Origin: Kalmusia sp. IMI 367209
Lineage: Eukaryota > Ascomycota > Dothideomycetes > Pleosporales > Didymosphaeriaceae
Length of the DNA stretch: 64,000 nucleotides
Assembly: GCA_027946365.1 (NCBI GenBank)
Contig: JAPEUQ010000018.1
Location: 372,001-436,000, forward strand
Direction: 5' to 3'
Shown here piece after piece: positions 10,798 to 22,424 of the stretch. The translations under genes and the position numbers were made by a program. Below the pieces are notes generated by a model. It had not been told where the DNA came from, did not search any database, and worked only from the letters and a program-made list of their open reading frames with translations. Within the stretch, counting starts at the first letter, position 1. Every line of letters begins with the position of its first letter.

Positions 10798-13177
10798 CTA
10801 GTGAGGGCGGGTCGAATTTCCCGACTTCGGTTGGGGCCACACATCTAGCACTTGATTCCCACCTGTAAGCTCAAAGCAGACCCTGTCCTGTTCCGGCACA
10901 TCAAGAATTAAGCAATAGGAGCCCCCGTAGAGCACTGTATCACCCCTATCATCCACTCGCGCCAAGCTTCCAATAGTGAAGCCCAATGAGACCGACCTTT
11001 CTTCTCCAGGGTCGAGGTTAGCCAAGCGTTTGTACGAGGCAAGTTCCTTGATCGGATGAGGCGCTAGTCCAGCCTTTGAACTCACAAAAGCTAAAGCAAC
11101 AAAGTCAGATGTGACGTTGCCTGTGTTCTTTACTGTGATGTCGTGGGGTAGGAAAGGGCAGCGGTCTTTGTGCACCTGAGTGCAATTGGCGAGAAACTTG
11201 GTCGTTGGGTAGGATTGATTGGCGTTGCGAGAATTGAAACGAACAGTGAAATTCGTGTAATGCAGTCCAAAGCCAAATTCTTGCACCGCTTGAGGATACC
11301 ATTTGTAAGTGCGTCCGGGATTCTTACTGCTTGGTCTTAGTGACATATCAGTCATAGGAACTTGCTCTGTATAGCTTGCGGGGTACTGTGTAATCGGTAG
11401 GCGGCCAGCAGGCGCTGTCTTGCCAGTGATGATATCTAGGGCTGCAGTACCACCGAACATGCCTGGATAGCCGACCCATAGAATAGAGTTGATGTTTTCG
11501 TTCAAGAGCAGTGGACTGTTGTCAACCGATGTCCCAAGTTGCACCACGACGATTTTCTTTCCCAAGCCACTGAGATCACGGAGGAGGCTTCGCTGAATAT
11601 CCGGCCAGGCGATTTCAGTCCGGTCTTTATCTTCTGTTTCGAAGGTTGTATCGATGCCGCCGAAATATAGTATAATATCCGAAGCTTTCACTGCCTGGAT
11701 AGCGTCACTGTAGTTGCCATTGTTGCTCCCAGATGCAGGAGCATTGGCATATATTACTTGAAAACCAGCATCCCGTGCCGCATACGCCGGTGTGCGATAA
11801 AGTGGTGGTCTCCCATAATAGTTACCCAGCATGCGACCGAGAGTGTCGTTTGCCCAAAATCCGATGACAGCAATGGTCTGGTTCTTTTGCAGGTCGAGCG
11901 GAAGTGTGCCGTCATTTTTTAACAAAACCGTGCCTTCGGTTGCTGCTTGGAGAGCCCACCTTTGCGCTAGTTCTGTATTCACGTATTCCCAACCGTAGGA
12001 ACGCGGACCGACAATTTCGTCTCGGAACACAGCAAAGTAATCTGAGCGAATCAAACCTTCATACTGCCGATGAAGTGCTCGATCAATGACCTCTTCGCTG
12101 ACGAGAGATTGGTTGAAGGCTCCAATAACGTCAGTAGTCCAGCCTCCTGCTTCGCACACATTATCGGTACCAGCATTGAAGGCTCTTCCGGCAGCCTGTG
12201 CTGCAGTTTTTACCCATTTGTGGTCGGCGTAGATATTGTGCACTGCATTGCAGTCGCTCACGACATAATTGTTATGCTTGGTCCAGTTCCAGTGCTCCCG
12301 AAGTACCGTCTGCATTAGATATTCATTCGCGCAGGCCGGTGTACCATTGACGCGATTATAACTGCACATTATAGAACCGACATTCGAGTCTCGCGCGCAT
12401 TGCTTGAAAGGTGGCAGGTAATACTCGACGAGATCCTGCGTTGAAACAACAGCGTCGAACGAATATCGTACTACGCCATTCCACCGCTCAAGGTCATATG
12501 CAGCATAGTGTTTGCATGTCGCGATAACCTGCCGCTTCTCGACTACATCGGGATCTTCCCCAAACCATTCCATGCCTTTCAACAAAGCTTCCACATACTT
12601 GGAGATTCTAAAAGGGTCCTCGCCTGGCGTTTCCAGGCCACGACCCCATCGAGGATCTTTGAATGGATTGATGTTGGGGGTCCAGAAGTCCAATCCGGCG
12701 CGACCAGCATTTGCGAACGCGCGGGCTTCCGCTCCAATTGCCAGGCCTATATTTTGGACTAGACCGTCGTTGAAACCCGCTGAAATTGTGATAGGAAGTG
12801 GGAATGAGGTTGCTGAGGAGAAATTCCCGGAATCAGCAAAGTGAACGCCTGGTGAAGCCGCAACTCCGTGGAGGGCCTCGCTCCACCAGTCATATTTCGG
12901 AAGTCCAAGTCTGTCTGCTCCCTGGCTGTGACTATGCAAGGTTAGCCTCTCCTATTTGAGCTGGCTACTGCACTCACTCTACCAGGTTGGTCAACTTCTC
13001 TTCAATGGTCATCGCGGAAACTAGAGCTTTCGCGCGCCCAGCTGGATCGAGACCCATGCGGCAAACATCATTGCGACTCAGCGGCCCCGAAACGCAATTA
13101 GGATACCTGTCGGCTGTGGCCCGCGATACCAGCGAGAAAACGCTTAAAATGCATGATATTCTGGCCAGCACAGGCAT
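10798..13177 (-). CDS. Secreted GH3 exo-1,4-beta-xylosidase
   Basis: Releases xylose from xylo-oligosaccharides outside the cell. Exons 13177-12978 and 12931-10798, with a 46-nt intron, give 777 residues, the usual size. Signal peptide MPVLARISCILSVFSLVSRATA. The GH3 N-terminal barrel is clear: LGLPKYDWWSEALHGVA, FWTPNINPFKDPRWGRGLETPGEDP, ATCKHYAAYDLERW and MCSYNRVNGTPACANE. The nucleophile Asp is in VVSDCNAVHNIY. The C-terminal half has the GH3 C domain (LLKNDGTLPLD, VVQLGTSVDNSPLL) and a fibronectin-III-like domain (NTGNVTSDFVALAFVSS). The CNAV variant of the more usual CDAV after the nucleophile is conservative. The xylosidase call fits better than beta-glucosidase because of the SDC motif. 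Neighbouring genes also suggest hemicellulose breakdown. Confidence 0.92.
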
Positions 13178-13696
13178 ATCGCGTTTTTCAAAAAGTTCTA
13201 AAGAATTCGTTGCGGTCTTCCAACACGTGGAAACGTGTCGAAGCTTGAGCGGTCAACAATGTTGTCACTGTTAAGAGCAGGATGAATGGGTCGACGGTGA
13301 CGGGTAAGTGCCCAAGGTGGGAGGCCGAGCTTCCCATATTGAGAGCACCCAGTGTTGCGGGTGAGCCAACAGAGATATATATTAAACCTCTGTGCAAGAT
13401 CAACGCAGCGTATATTCGTGTGCGGGGAGTGCAGGCTCCAGGGCACGTTCTTGGTCGGCATCCTGTGGGCCCGAAGGTATTTCCAAGCGGAGAGCTCAAA
13501 TCGGGGACTAGAGCCCCCATGGGCTTTGTTACGAAATTGAGGCAGAGCTGGGTCAATAATACATGCGATGTCGGGGTGAGTTTTAAAGCTGGTGTGTATG
13601 CCGAATATGACGCTGCCAAGGCCGAGGTTGGACGATGCCCCACAGTGGGTGTCCTCGAGCACGACCATAGCAAGCTAACAACGAGCGCTACTCACC
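13178..13696. other. Divergent promoter, beta-xylosidase / serine hydrolase
   Basis: The beta-xylosidase starts leftward and the serine hydrolase rightward from this 519-bp stretch. An AT-rich ATATATATTAAA segment near 13377 could serve the beta-xylosidase. Long overlapping ORFs on both strands (13188-13755) look like composition artefacts. Confidence 0.45.
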
Positions 13697-15536
13697 ATGC
13701 TATTGCCTTTGTTTGGAGTCGCATTCGCGGGTGTTGTAGCTGCGACATGTTATGAACCGTCGTTCGCCCATTCGCCGCCTGAATATGACCTCGATCATCC
13801 AGTGTTGAAGGATGTCTTCACGCATATTCACGATGTGCTCACTATCACTTTAGGTTCGCCCGAATACAACTCCACGTCCGTCTCCGTCGAGGTCACGTCC
13901 TCGGAAGAATCACTATGGGAGTTCCACCATACCGCACGCGAACGTAACGCGTCGCGCCCCGACATTCCACGCGTCAATGGCAGCGCCCTCTACCGCATTG
14001 CGAGCATCACTAAGGCGTTCACGGTGCTGGGCTTGCTACAACAGCATGCGGCAGGCAACCTCAGCCTCGATGATTCTGTGGAAGATTACATTGGCGAGCT
14101 GCAGGGACCACAGAATGGCAGTATACCTTGGAAGGATATCACTTTGCGGTCTCTGGCCAGCCAATTAAGCGGCATACCGCGTGAATGTAGGTTGCACGTA
14201 TATCGGGAATAGTTGACGCGACTGACCAGTGTAGTGGCTCAATGGGATCTCATCAACGGACCGACGAATGTTGACCACACGCCGGAAGAGTGGGGTTTGC
14301 CGCCAGTATCGCGGGAAGGCCTTTTAAGCTGCGATGAGTACTCGGAGGACTATAAGAACCCATGCACTGCAGATGGTGAGCATCCTGTTGATACCTACCT
14401 ATCAAGTCACTGACCGGGAAAGTCCAGATCTAATCAGATCTGTCAAACAAGACCATCCTGTCTTCGCACCCAACCAGCAGTCCACTTACTCCAATGTTGC
14501 TTTTGAGTTGATCAGCCTTGTCATTGCAAATGTCACCAACCAGACGTACGAGTCTTACATCGATGACGCCATCTTCAAGCCTTTGGGTATGACCAGAAGC
14601 ACCTTCTCTAAACCTCCAGACAATGCTGGAGTTATCCCTTTATGGCCACAATATTGGGATGTGGACGAGGGCATACAGAACCCCACTGGCGGCATATACA
14701 CCTCTTCCAATGACCTCTCCAAGTTCGTCCGCTATGTTCTCACCCACTACAATGGCATTACCCACGCACTCAACTGGATGCATCCCGTCTCGCCATCCAA
14801 AGATCTACACAGTTTCTACGGCATGCCATGGGAGATTTTTCAAAGCGACCGTGTCCTATCTAACTCACAGCGTACAGTTAGGTTCATCACCAAAGGGGGA
14901 GGCCTTCCGGGATATTCGTCTCTCATCATCTTCATTCCCCAGTACGATCTCGGCATCTCCCTCTTTGTTGCTGGGCCGCCCGGCTTCTTTAGCACGCTTC
15001 TTGAAACCGTTAGCATCCCCCTAGTTCGCGCCGCCGAAGAAATTGCTATTTCCGGGCTTCAACAAGACTATGCTGGGCGCTTCATCGCTGCTGATCCTAA
15101 CCTAAATTCTTCCCTGGTTCTCGAAGCTGACCACCGCGGGTTGGTCGTGAAGAAATTGATCTCCAACTCGACAAATATACTGACATCTAGCCTTTTGGAC
15201 TATTTCGGAAAACCCAAGAATCGTTCCTGGTACATGCTTTTGGTACCGACACTGTTGTATCGCGACGAAAAGAAGCAAGAGGGCGAGATCTGGCGCATGC
15301 ACATTGTAGACGAGCGTCCCGAAGGCGAACGCGATGTCTGGGATGATTTCTGTTCAACTAACATTGATTGGGTGTTATACGGTGGCGTCCAACTAAACCA
15401 GCTCATTCTTTGGAAGGGGCCAAACGGGGTCCTGTACGACGTGGAACTTTCAGGCTTTAGAGCGAACCTCACACGCATTTTTTCACATGCAGGCGCCTCA
15501 CCATCCATTGAAGAGCAGGAGCAGATGGAACTGTAG
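13697..15536 (+). CDS. Secreted beta-lactamase-fold serine hydrolase
   Basis: Exons 13697-14186, 14235-14375 and 14428-15536 give 579 residues. Signal peptide MLLPLFGVAFAGVVAATC. The class C beta-lactamase / penicillin-binding-protein-like domain has the S-x-x-K motif in YRIASITKAFT and the Y-x-N motif in YSNVAFELISLV, the two catalytic hallmarks. A longer C-terminal region, often found in fungal members of this family, follows. Substrates of fungal homologues vary (esterases, peptidases, lactone or amide hydrolases), so the target is unknown. Several N-glycosylation sequons fit secretion. It lies between a beta-xylosidase and a glucuronoyl esterase, which hints at, but does not prove, a role in plant-wall breakdown. 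Both splice junctions keep frame. Confidence 0.82.
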
Positions 15537-16208
15537 ATTTAATGCTCTGGAGCTACTGAGTCAGAATGGTGTCTAAGGAACTCATGCCGTATTGGCCCGT
15601 GTCCAATTACCTGTCTCACACGGCCGTCACTTAATTCTACACTTATTCTTTCAGGTTTGTTGGCAGCAAGGGTCGTAGTAGCCACATGTCTGGGTCCGAT
15701 GTAAGTTCGGATCTACAGATTAGCCGGGCAAGTCATGCGGAGCCCCACACTTTGAAGCACTTCAGCCGGCATCACATAGTCTGCTCTTGTAGTGCCTCTC
15801 CTCAAGCGGATGCTCCCCAAAAGCAACTTGTCCTTGCGTTAAGCCGTTTGCTCCCTGTTGAGTTGAAATGCTAACGAACGATCAAACAAACCGACGACAA
15901 GCCTTATCAACCCGATGTATTGAATCCTTCGCACTGCGGGCAAACGGCATTCTTGACAATAGTACCGGTCTTAGTTCGGCTCCACACCAAACATGTGGCA
16001 AAGCTGTTACCAAATAAGGGTGCATATAAGGGCCGTGTTGAATAGCCTCATCTATCAGTGATTAAACGAGCGACTCACAGGCACATCTTGCCACAAAGGC
16101 CCATACCCGTGACAGCATGCCAGGGCTATTCAACCTGTATCTCTATACATCAGCAAGACGCTGAACACCTGCAAGGCCGCAACTACGCCGCCGTGCAACG
16201 CTATCAAG
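15537..16208. other. Promoter region of the glucuronoyl esterase gene
   Basis: Upstream of the CE15 gene. It contains TATAAG at 16025-16030 (about 180 bp before the ATG) and TTAGCC at 15720-15725, the reverse of GGCTAA, the XlnR/Xyr1-type core. No gene seen. Confidence 0.4.
15720..15725 (-). promoter_or_regulatory. Possible XlnR/Xyr1 core site (GGCTAA)
   Basis: GGCTAA on the minus strand about 485 bp before the glucuronoyl esterase start. A six-base match is weak alone; it is listed because the gene is a xylan-related target class. Confidence 0.2.
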
Positions 16209-17526
16209 ATGCGTTTCCACATTGCCGCCTTCGCTGCTTGTGCGGCCACCGTCAGCGGTGTGCCAACACCTGAAGCCTTCGAGCAGATCCTCGACCTCTG
16301 GCCGCGACAAGCAAACGTAACATGTCCCCAGACCCCAAGCCCCATGCCTAAAGCGGCCGACTTCCCATCTGTTAAGACGATGCCCGACCCTTTCCTCTAT
16401 CTTGATGGCAAGACAAAAGTCAAGAGCAAGGACGAGTGGTACCAGTGTCGACAACCTGAGATCCTCAAGCTATTACAGGAGTACCAGTATGGATATTATC
16501 CAGACCATTCGCAAGAGACTGTTACGGCGACGCGCAGCGGGACGAACTTGGTCGTCACGATCGCTGCAGGAGGGAAGTCGACTACGATTTCGGCGACGTT
16601 AAATCTGCCATCCGGTACTGGGCCTTTCCCGGTGGTGATTGCGATTGGGGGCATCGATAACAATAGTTATCTCAAGGCAGGCATTGCGGTCGTTACTTTT
16701 GACTATGGGAAGGTCGCTGCGGATAGCAACAGTAAGACGGGAAGTTTCTGGACACTGTATAATGGGAAGGACATCGGTGAGTATCATATACTATATACCG
16801 TTTGCAGTTCTGATATTGGTCTGCAGGAGTCCTGACCGCGTGGGCTTGGGGCTTCCATCGCGTGCTCGATGGCATCGAGCTCAAGGTCCCGGAAATCGAC
16901 GCAAAGAAGTCCGGCGTGACGGGATGTTCACGACTTGGTAAAGCTGCTCTTGCGGCTGGTCTATTCGACAAGCGCATCGCTGTCACGATGCCCATGTGCT
17001 CTGGCGTACAAGGTGCGGGGCCGTACAGATACAGCTTGAGCGGCCAGGGCGAGACATTGGAGAACTCGGTAAGTGCCGTTGCTCCCTCACATAGCAGCAC
17101 AGACACGTTTCTAATAAGAAATAGAAATCCGGCGCAAGCTGGTGGACATCCTCAGGCATCTCCCAATTCGTCGGCAAATCGACCCAGCTCCCCTATGATG
17201 CACACACCATCGTCACTGCCATCGCGCCGCGCGCCGTCATCCTCGAGCAAGGCGCCTCAGACCAGTTTACCGACTCCAAAGGCACCGCGACCGTGACATT
17301 CCCCGCGGCCAAGGCTGTGTACAGCTGGTTGGGCGTGGGCGACCAACTCGGCATGTCGATTCCGAAGGGCGGGCATTGCGACATGGGCGGGTATGCGGAT
17401 GTACTGCCATTCGTGCAGAAGGTGCTGCAGGGGAAGACGACAAACAGGAATTATGACGATTTGGGGAGTTGGAAGGCAATGCCGGAGGCGTATCCTTGGG
17501 CGACGAGTTTGCCGGCTGGAAAGTGA
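16209..17526 (+). CDS. 4-O-methyl-glucuronoyl methylesterase (CE15)
   Basis: Secreted esterase that cleaves ester bonds between lignin alcohols and 4-O-methyl-glucuronic acid side chains of xylan. Exons 16209-16776, 16827-17068 and 17125-17526 give 403 residues, a catalytic domain with no cellulose-binding module. Signal peptide MRFHIAAFAACAATVSG. The nucleophile elbow is VTGCSRLGKAAL, matching the family G-C-S-R-x-G-K signature. The substrate-binding segment SGQGETLENS is present, the catalytic His is in PKGGHCDMGGY, and LEQGASDQFTDSKGT matches the family. It resembles Cip2/GE2-type enzymes. It is the third hydrolase in a row in this neighbourhood, with the beta-xylosidase and serine hydrolase. 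Confidence 0.93.
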
Positions 17527-17970
17527 GGACATCGAGTTAGCGTGGGTTGGCTGTGTCTCACAATCTTTGTCAACTAACATACCTCACGATGAAATATAGT
17601 TTCGTCGGCTACGCTTATATATCGTACCTCCCTTCGAGTTTTAGAATATAGTTTCCACGCCCGCTTGTCACTCCCCCTCATATTCGGCCCTTCGTATGCC
17701 AAATATAGAGTTCGAGGTGGAGTGTTCCTAGTCGATCTTCTATGGCTTCGGCCTATATCACAGGAACTCTTTGAAGTTCTTTCTCACTTAACAATGCACT
17801 TTTTTCACTCTAGCGAGAACAACCTTTTCTTTCAAGGGAAATGTTCCACTTTTCTATATAATTGAGCTGCTACCGAGCCCTTCAATAAGTACCGCACTGG
17901 GAAATAGGTTCAAGTTTCGACGCTGAAAAAACCATCAACTTCTCGTATCAAACCGAACCAGAAGCTTATC
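17527..17970. other. Intergenic region
   Basis: Three-prime flank of the esterase gene and upstream flank of the RBR gene. AT-rich, with a 66-codon ORF that lacks a domain. Confidence 0.4.
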
Positions 17971-19915
17971 ATGGTCCGGTTGACATCAACGTACCCCTCG
18001 CTTTCATTTCAAAAGACAACGATGGAACACCGAACAAGGTTGTCTCCCACACCATGGCCTTTTGAGACCTTCCCGCTCTCTGACTTTGACGACACGAATG
18101 CCTTCGGGTCTGAGTCATTGCCTCTATCTCATTAAGCGAAGCGACACCAGCGGAGCAAGAAAAAAAAGCTTGGAAACTCCACTGACTCTAGCATTTACTA
18201 TGCAGTAGACGAGCCGACATTTCAAGATACAGATGAGGATAGCGATGAATATTTCAATGTTGACGGCGACATAGATAGTGGAGGACTTGAGGCATACGAG
18301 TGCTTCGTCTGCATGGACACCTTACCATTCGAAACAGGCATTGTCACTTGCACAGAACATTTCGGATGCAGAAAGTGTACTAAAGAAGCCTTCATGTTCG
18401 CGATAAAGCAGCCTGAGCTATCTGGTTTCCCCGCCCGGTGCTGTGGGGATCGCGGTATAAACCTTCACCTCGTCCAACACCTCCTTAGTAGAGAAAACAA
18501 AGAGGCGTATACGATAAAAGAGAAAGAGGCTTTAGTTCCGCGGACTCTGCTAGTACATTGTTCGAGCTGCGGCAAATGGCAACCACTCTCTAGGTTTCAC
18601 GACATTTATAACTCGACCGTGACTGAGTGCTCCTGCGGCGTCATCACTTGCATAGGCTGCAAGTCTCGGTGGCAAAATAACCACCGATGTCACGACTCCG
18701 ATGACCCTAACGAGAAGCCTGCTTGGGTACCAACGTATTCTTCTGACTGTCGCATTAAGCCCTGTCCTACATGCCGCATATGGATCGAGCACAAGGAGGC
18801 GTGCAATCATATGACTTGCTACCACTGCCAGGGCCAATACTGCTTCGTGTGCAAGTTGGCCTGGGATGGTAGCCATGATGGTTGTCCTATGTATGGAGAT
18901 CCTGAAGGCGGGTACGATGAAGATGGGTATGAAGTGAATGCCAGAGGTCTCCATGTATATACCGGGCTTAATAGGCAGGGTCGTAACCGTTTGGGCCAAA
19001 CGGATGTCAGCCACTTCGATTTTGGTGAGTATGGTGATGATGGCTATAATTATTACAATAGCTACGATGACCATTATGCTGATCACGATAGTAATTACAG
19101 CTACGATGGAGTTGACCCCCATCCTGGTGATGATTATTATCAGCCGGATCAAGATCCTCACGAAATTCAAGAGGACGTCCAGCAGGTTCAGGACCATCAT
19201 CCTGAACAGAATCTAACACCGGTGGATGACCCTGTAGCCTCCGAACAAACGGAAGCACTGACGCTCACTGATCCCGTGCCCCACCGTACTTTACCTTCAC
19301 CATGTCTTGCCGGTCGTGAGCACCACGACTTAACTTTTCAACGCCTGGAGTATTGCACACACTCTTGGAAATACCATAGAGACTCGGAATGGTATCCAAT
19401 ATGCGACTACTGGATGCTATACTTCTACTACGAGTGCTCGGAGTGCTACCTCCGGTTGTGTGACTACTGCTCTGGCGATTTGTACAGCCGCGCTGAATAT
19501 TTTTATCCGGGTATCCATGACATGACGAGTGTTATCCAGTGGGCAGAAGAAGGCGGATCGCCGTTTAGGATAGCTGAACGTGCTCGTGCTATGTAAGAGG
19601 TTGATGATGTGCTTGAAAGCGTTCCATTTATTCTTGAAGGGTGGATGTTGGAGATCGCGAAGGAGAATTCCGGTGAGTACTTGATTCCGCCGATGTCGGG
19701 GAGTATGATATGGGAGGTTGTGAGTGTTGTTGTCGTGGATAACGTGGGGCGAGTAGGGATGTACGATGACTTTCCGTGATGGAAATTATTATTCGCCATT
19801 GAACTGGGAAGAGGCACAAGATAAGGACGAAGGGGATGAAGCGAGTGTTGAGGAATAAAATGAGGCTGAGTGCGATGATAATGATGAGTACAAGCACGAA
19901 GACTCGGATGGTTGA
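17971..19915 (+). pseudogene. RBR (RING-IBR-RING) E3 ubiquitin ligase gene with in-frame stops
   Basis: An intact 427-codon core (18313-19596) encodes an RBR ubiquitin ligase. RING1 begins upstream of its ATG (ECFVC, then CTEHFGCRKC). The IBR contains CSSCGKW and CSCGVITCIGCKSRW, ending in HRCHD. RING2 is CPTCRIWIEHKEACNHMTC, with the candidate catalytic Cys in EACNHMTC. A second Cys-rich segment (YECSECYLRLCDYCSGDLY) follows. The frame is open from an ATG at 17971 except for one TAA at 18133-18135. It continues after the TAA at 19594-19596 with coding-like sequence to 19779. Beyond a further one-base shift, acidic coding-like sequence contains another TAA (19856) and a TGA (19913). Starting at 18313 would lose the first RING1 Cys pair. 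Probably a decaying gene; a functional shorter form cannot be excluded. Confidence 0.6.
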
Positions 19916-20403
19916 CGAGTATGAGTATCGGAGTTGGAAGAGATCAAGAGCACAATGAGGTATCTATGCAGCTTATCTGGACTCAGTGGGATGGGTTAGA
20001 TGTTCATGTCCGCGAATACTGTGCCATTTAACACTTCTCAATTTCCCATACGGGAACACTGATATTAGAATCCATAACATACTACCTCGTCCATTATTGA
20101 AAATACAGGCGAAAGTCGAGTGAGTCTCTGAAAATCTGACTCATTTTCTTTACAAAACTCGGGCGGCGGTAGCAGGAAGAACGGCGTAGCACATTGATGA
20201 GGCATTGCTGTAGATAGCGAGCTCGGTAGTGAGGCAAGTAATTCATCTCACCAGAAAGCTTTTTCCATGCAAAAAATAAAGTCGGTGTCTTACAATAACG
20301 TCCCTCCTTATGACACAATCCCTTCGTGAAGAAGAAAACAGGTGTACTTACAGTCAAAACTCAATGACCTCTACGCAGCTGTTAGTATAACCTTGTTCTA
20401 GTA
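19916..20403. other. Intergenic region
   Basis: No recognisable gene. An 87-codon minus-strand ORF (20094-20357) has no domain or signal peptide. Confidence 0.35.
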
Positions 20404-20784
20404 CTAGACCGCATAGTAAAGGCATTTGAAAACACCTCGACGCTCCTTTGCCAAAATATTACGCATATCGTCGTGCTGTTGTAGCTCACTAAAGAGACAG
20501 ATCTCTTGTACAGTAGCAGAGCGATCAGCTTTGTAGAGCTCCAACTCAGGACCTTGATCCTGCATATTAGCTAGGAACCTGTTCACTTCGATATTCGCGA
20601 GCGGTGCCGCGACGAATACTTTGGAATGACTAGACTTCACGCTCTGTGCCAATATCCACAGTGGTAATTCGTGTAGCCCTTGCGGCGCAATTGGCTGCAT
20701 TTGCTGCCTTGATGGCTGCCTCGATTCTCGAAAGAGTCAGGGCATCCGGGGACCTTCCGCTGCTTTCCATGATATGCTCCAACA
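20404..20784 (-). pseudogene. Unclassified gene fragment with apparent frameshift
   Basis: Two coding-like stretches on the minus strand lie in adjacent frames. The first runs from an ATG near 20784 (MLEHIMESSGRSPDALTLSR, then an Ala-rich helix). The second, from about 20645 to the TAG at 20404, begins SSHSKVFVAAPLANIEVNR and includes EICLFSELQQHDD. Skipping one base near 20643 joins them. I do not recognise the family. It may be the 3' part of a degraded gene: no good upstream exon was found. Confidence 0.3.
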
Positions 20785-21077
20785 TTGGGCCCCTGCAATG
20801 CAGGGATTAGAACAGGCTTTTTACGCGCTGTTATCAGTGCAGACAAAGACGTTATACACAGCCAATAAGGTATAATATTACACGAAATCATCTGACAGAA
20901 TGAGCGGGGTATGTAAGCTCCTGTGTATCATGTCATGATTATAAATATGACCTGGGGCCTTTAGCTAAACTTAAGGCTATTTACTTACGGTTCATACTCT
21001 CGAAGATCTTTGATTTATTAACATAACGATGGGTAAGTTGTAGAAACTATATTTCTCATGATCGGCGGACAGTAGTA

Positions 21078-21353
21078 ATGTCCTTGACGCTTACCCCATG
21101 TCCTCACCTTGCTAAACCTTCTCACACTTTTACAGCCTGTCCTACATGTGGCGCAGCCACGGTGCAAGGCTCGACTTATTGCTGGCAACACTCATGCAGT
21201 CATGAAGGCTGCATGAACGCAAAAGTCGGCAAGGAATACTGCAGCAATCATCAACAGCTGTATCAGTCTGGTCAGCTCTATCCGAAGTGCAATAATCAAG
21301 GTTGTGACAATGCCCGTCCAGCTAGCGCTCAATATTGCCTTGACTGCGCATAA
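21078..21353 (+). CDS. Small Cys/His-rich hypothetical protein
   Basis: A 91-residue ORF with 13 Cys and several His arranged in CxxC and C-x-H pairs: ACPTCGAATV, CWQHSCSHEGCMN, YCSNHQQLY and CNNQGCDNARP. It looks zinc-binding and resembles short repeats of a Cys-x-x-His type. No signal peptide is visible. Upstream, ATGG followed by GTAAGT at 21029-21036 and CAG near 21072 could form an alternative first exon adding two residues in frame. Function unknown. Confidence 0.5.
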   Translation: MSLTLTPCPHLAKPSHTFTACPTCGAATVQGSTYCWQHSCSHEGCMNAKVGKEYCSNHQQLYQSGQLYPKCNNQGCDNARPASAQYCLDCA

Positions 21354-22424
21354 GGGAAATACATTCGACAAACACAAAGTGGATGTGAAGCGGATTTTCT
21401 AATATGAAAGAGAACGCGGTAATTGTGGATTTTTAGGTAGCTTCATTACGTTAGATTTAAGAAGTAATCGGAAGTAAGGCTGAAGACCAGGTTTACCCAG
21501 TTCTTATCGTCTCTGCATGAAGCAGCTTTGGGAACGAATTTGGTTCACCTGTTCAGAAAGACAGGCTCGGGTTACACTGCAGATTCTCCTAAATCGTGTT
21601 CTTCGGCAATATTCCAGAAAGACTCCCGTGGCTATATGATCTTGGTTGGACATCAACTCTTTTACCCCACTCTTGTGTACCGAAGTCGAGTAGTCTTTTG
21701 CTGTAGAATCATCTATAGCTCAGGGAGAGGTTCACTTTTCCATCCACTAACTCTTTCGTATCTTTCTTCGAACGTAGTCATTATTTCGGGTTGCTCAGGA
21801 TTAGAGCCTGCAAGCAAAGCATTCTGGTAACGTAATATGATCATCGTGATTTAGTCTCATACCGAAAATCTATAAAAACTCTGTCCCAAATCCACCTTAT
21901 CATCATTGTCTTTGCGTGAATCATTATGTCTGGGCTCGTTACCATTGCTCGTTTCCTATAATCACCCGAAAGTTCTCTGTTTCCCTCTATGGGTGGTCTT
22001 GTACTACCAACGAATCTCGCACATCGGGAGCCAGGGAACAGTAGTAAGCATGCGGTATACTCTCAAATCGTACACTAGCAATCCTCTTACTAGATAGCTG
22101 GTATGTGTACTGGAGATGGCAGCAGACTATGAGTAATGAATTTCTTTGGACATTGACAGCTGAGAAGACAAAACGATAATAATTCGAGTGAACAGATACA
22201 ACAACAGTCCATTGATATGTACAAATAACAAAAAGATATACAGAAAACAGCAGAGCCCTCCTACTAGAATACAAAAGAACGTCTGAAGTTGACAGGTAAC
22301 CAAAGTCGCTAGAAGACAATGTAGACCCCGCTTTAGAAGCCGTACCGTTGAGTCGTAATGACTGCCCAGAGGCTGTCTGTACTCAAAGTCCTAATAGCCC
22401 AGCGATATGCAATAAAGACCAAGC
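21354..22424. other. Intergenic region
   Basis: About 1.07 kb without a supportable gene. Short ORFs (21528-21830, 21906-22097, 21987-22319) have no domain and no matching splice sites. AT-rich. Confidence 0.4.

Noticed and set aside
13188..13755. Overlapping ORFs of 155-160 codons on both strands
   Set aside because: They sit in the divergent promoter between two well-supported genes and have no domain; open frames on both strands suggest composition.
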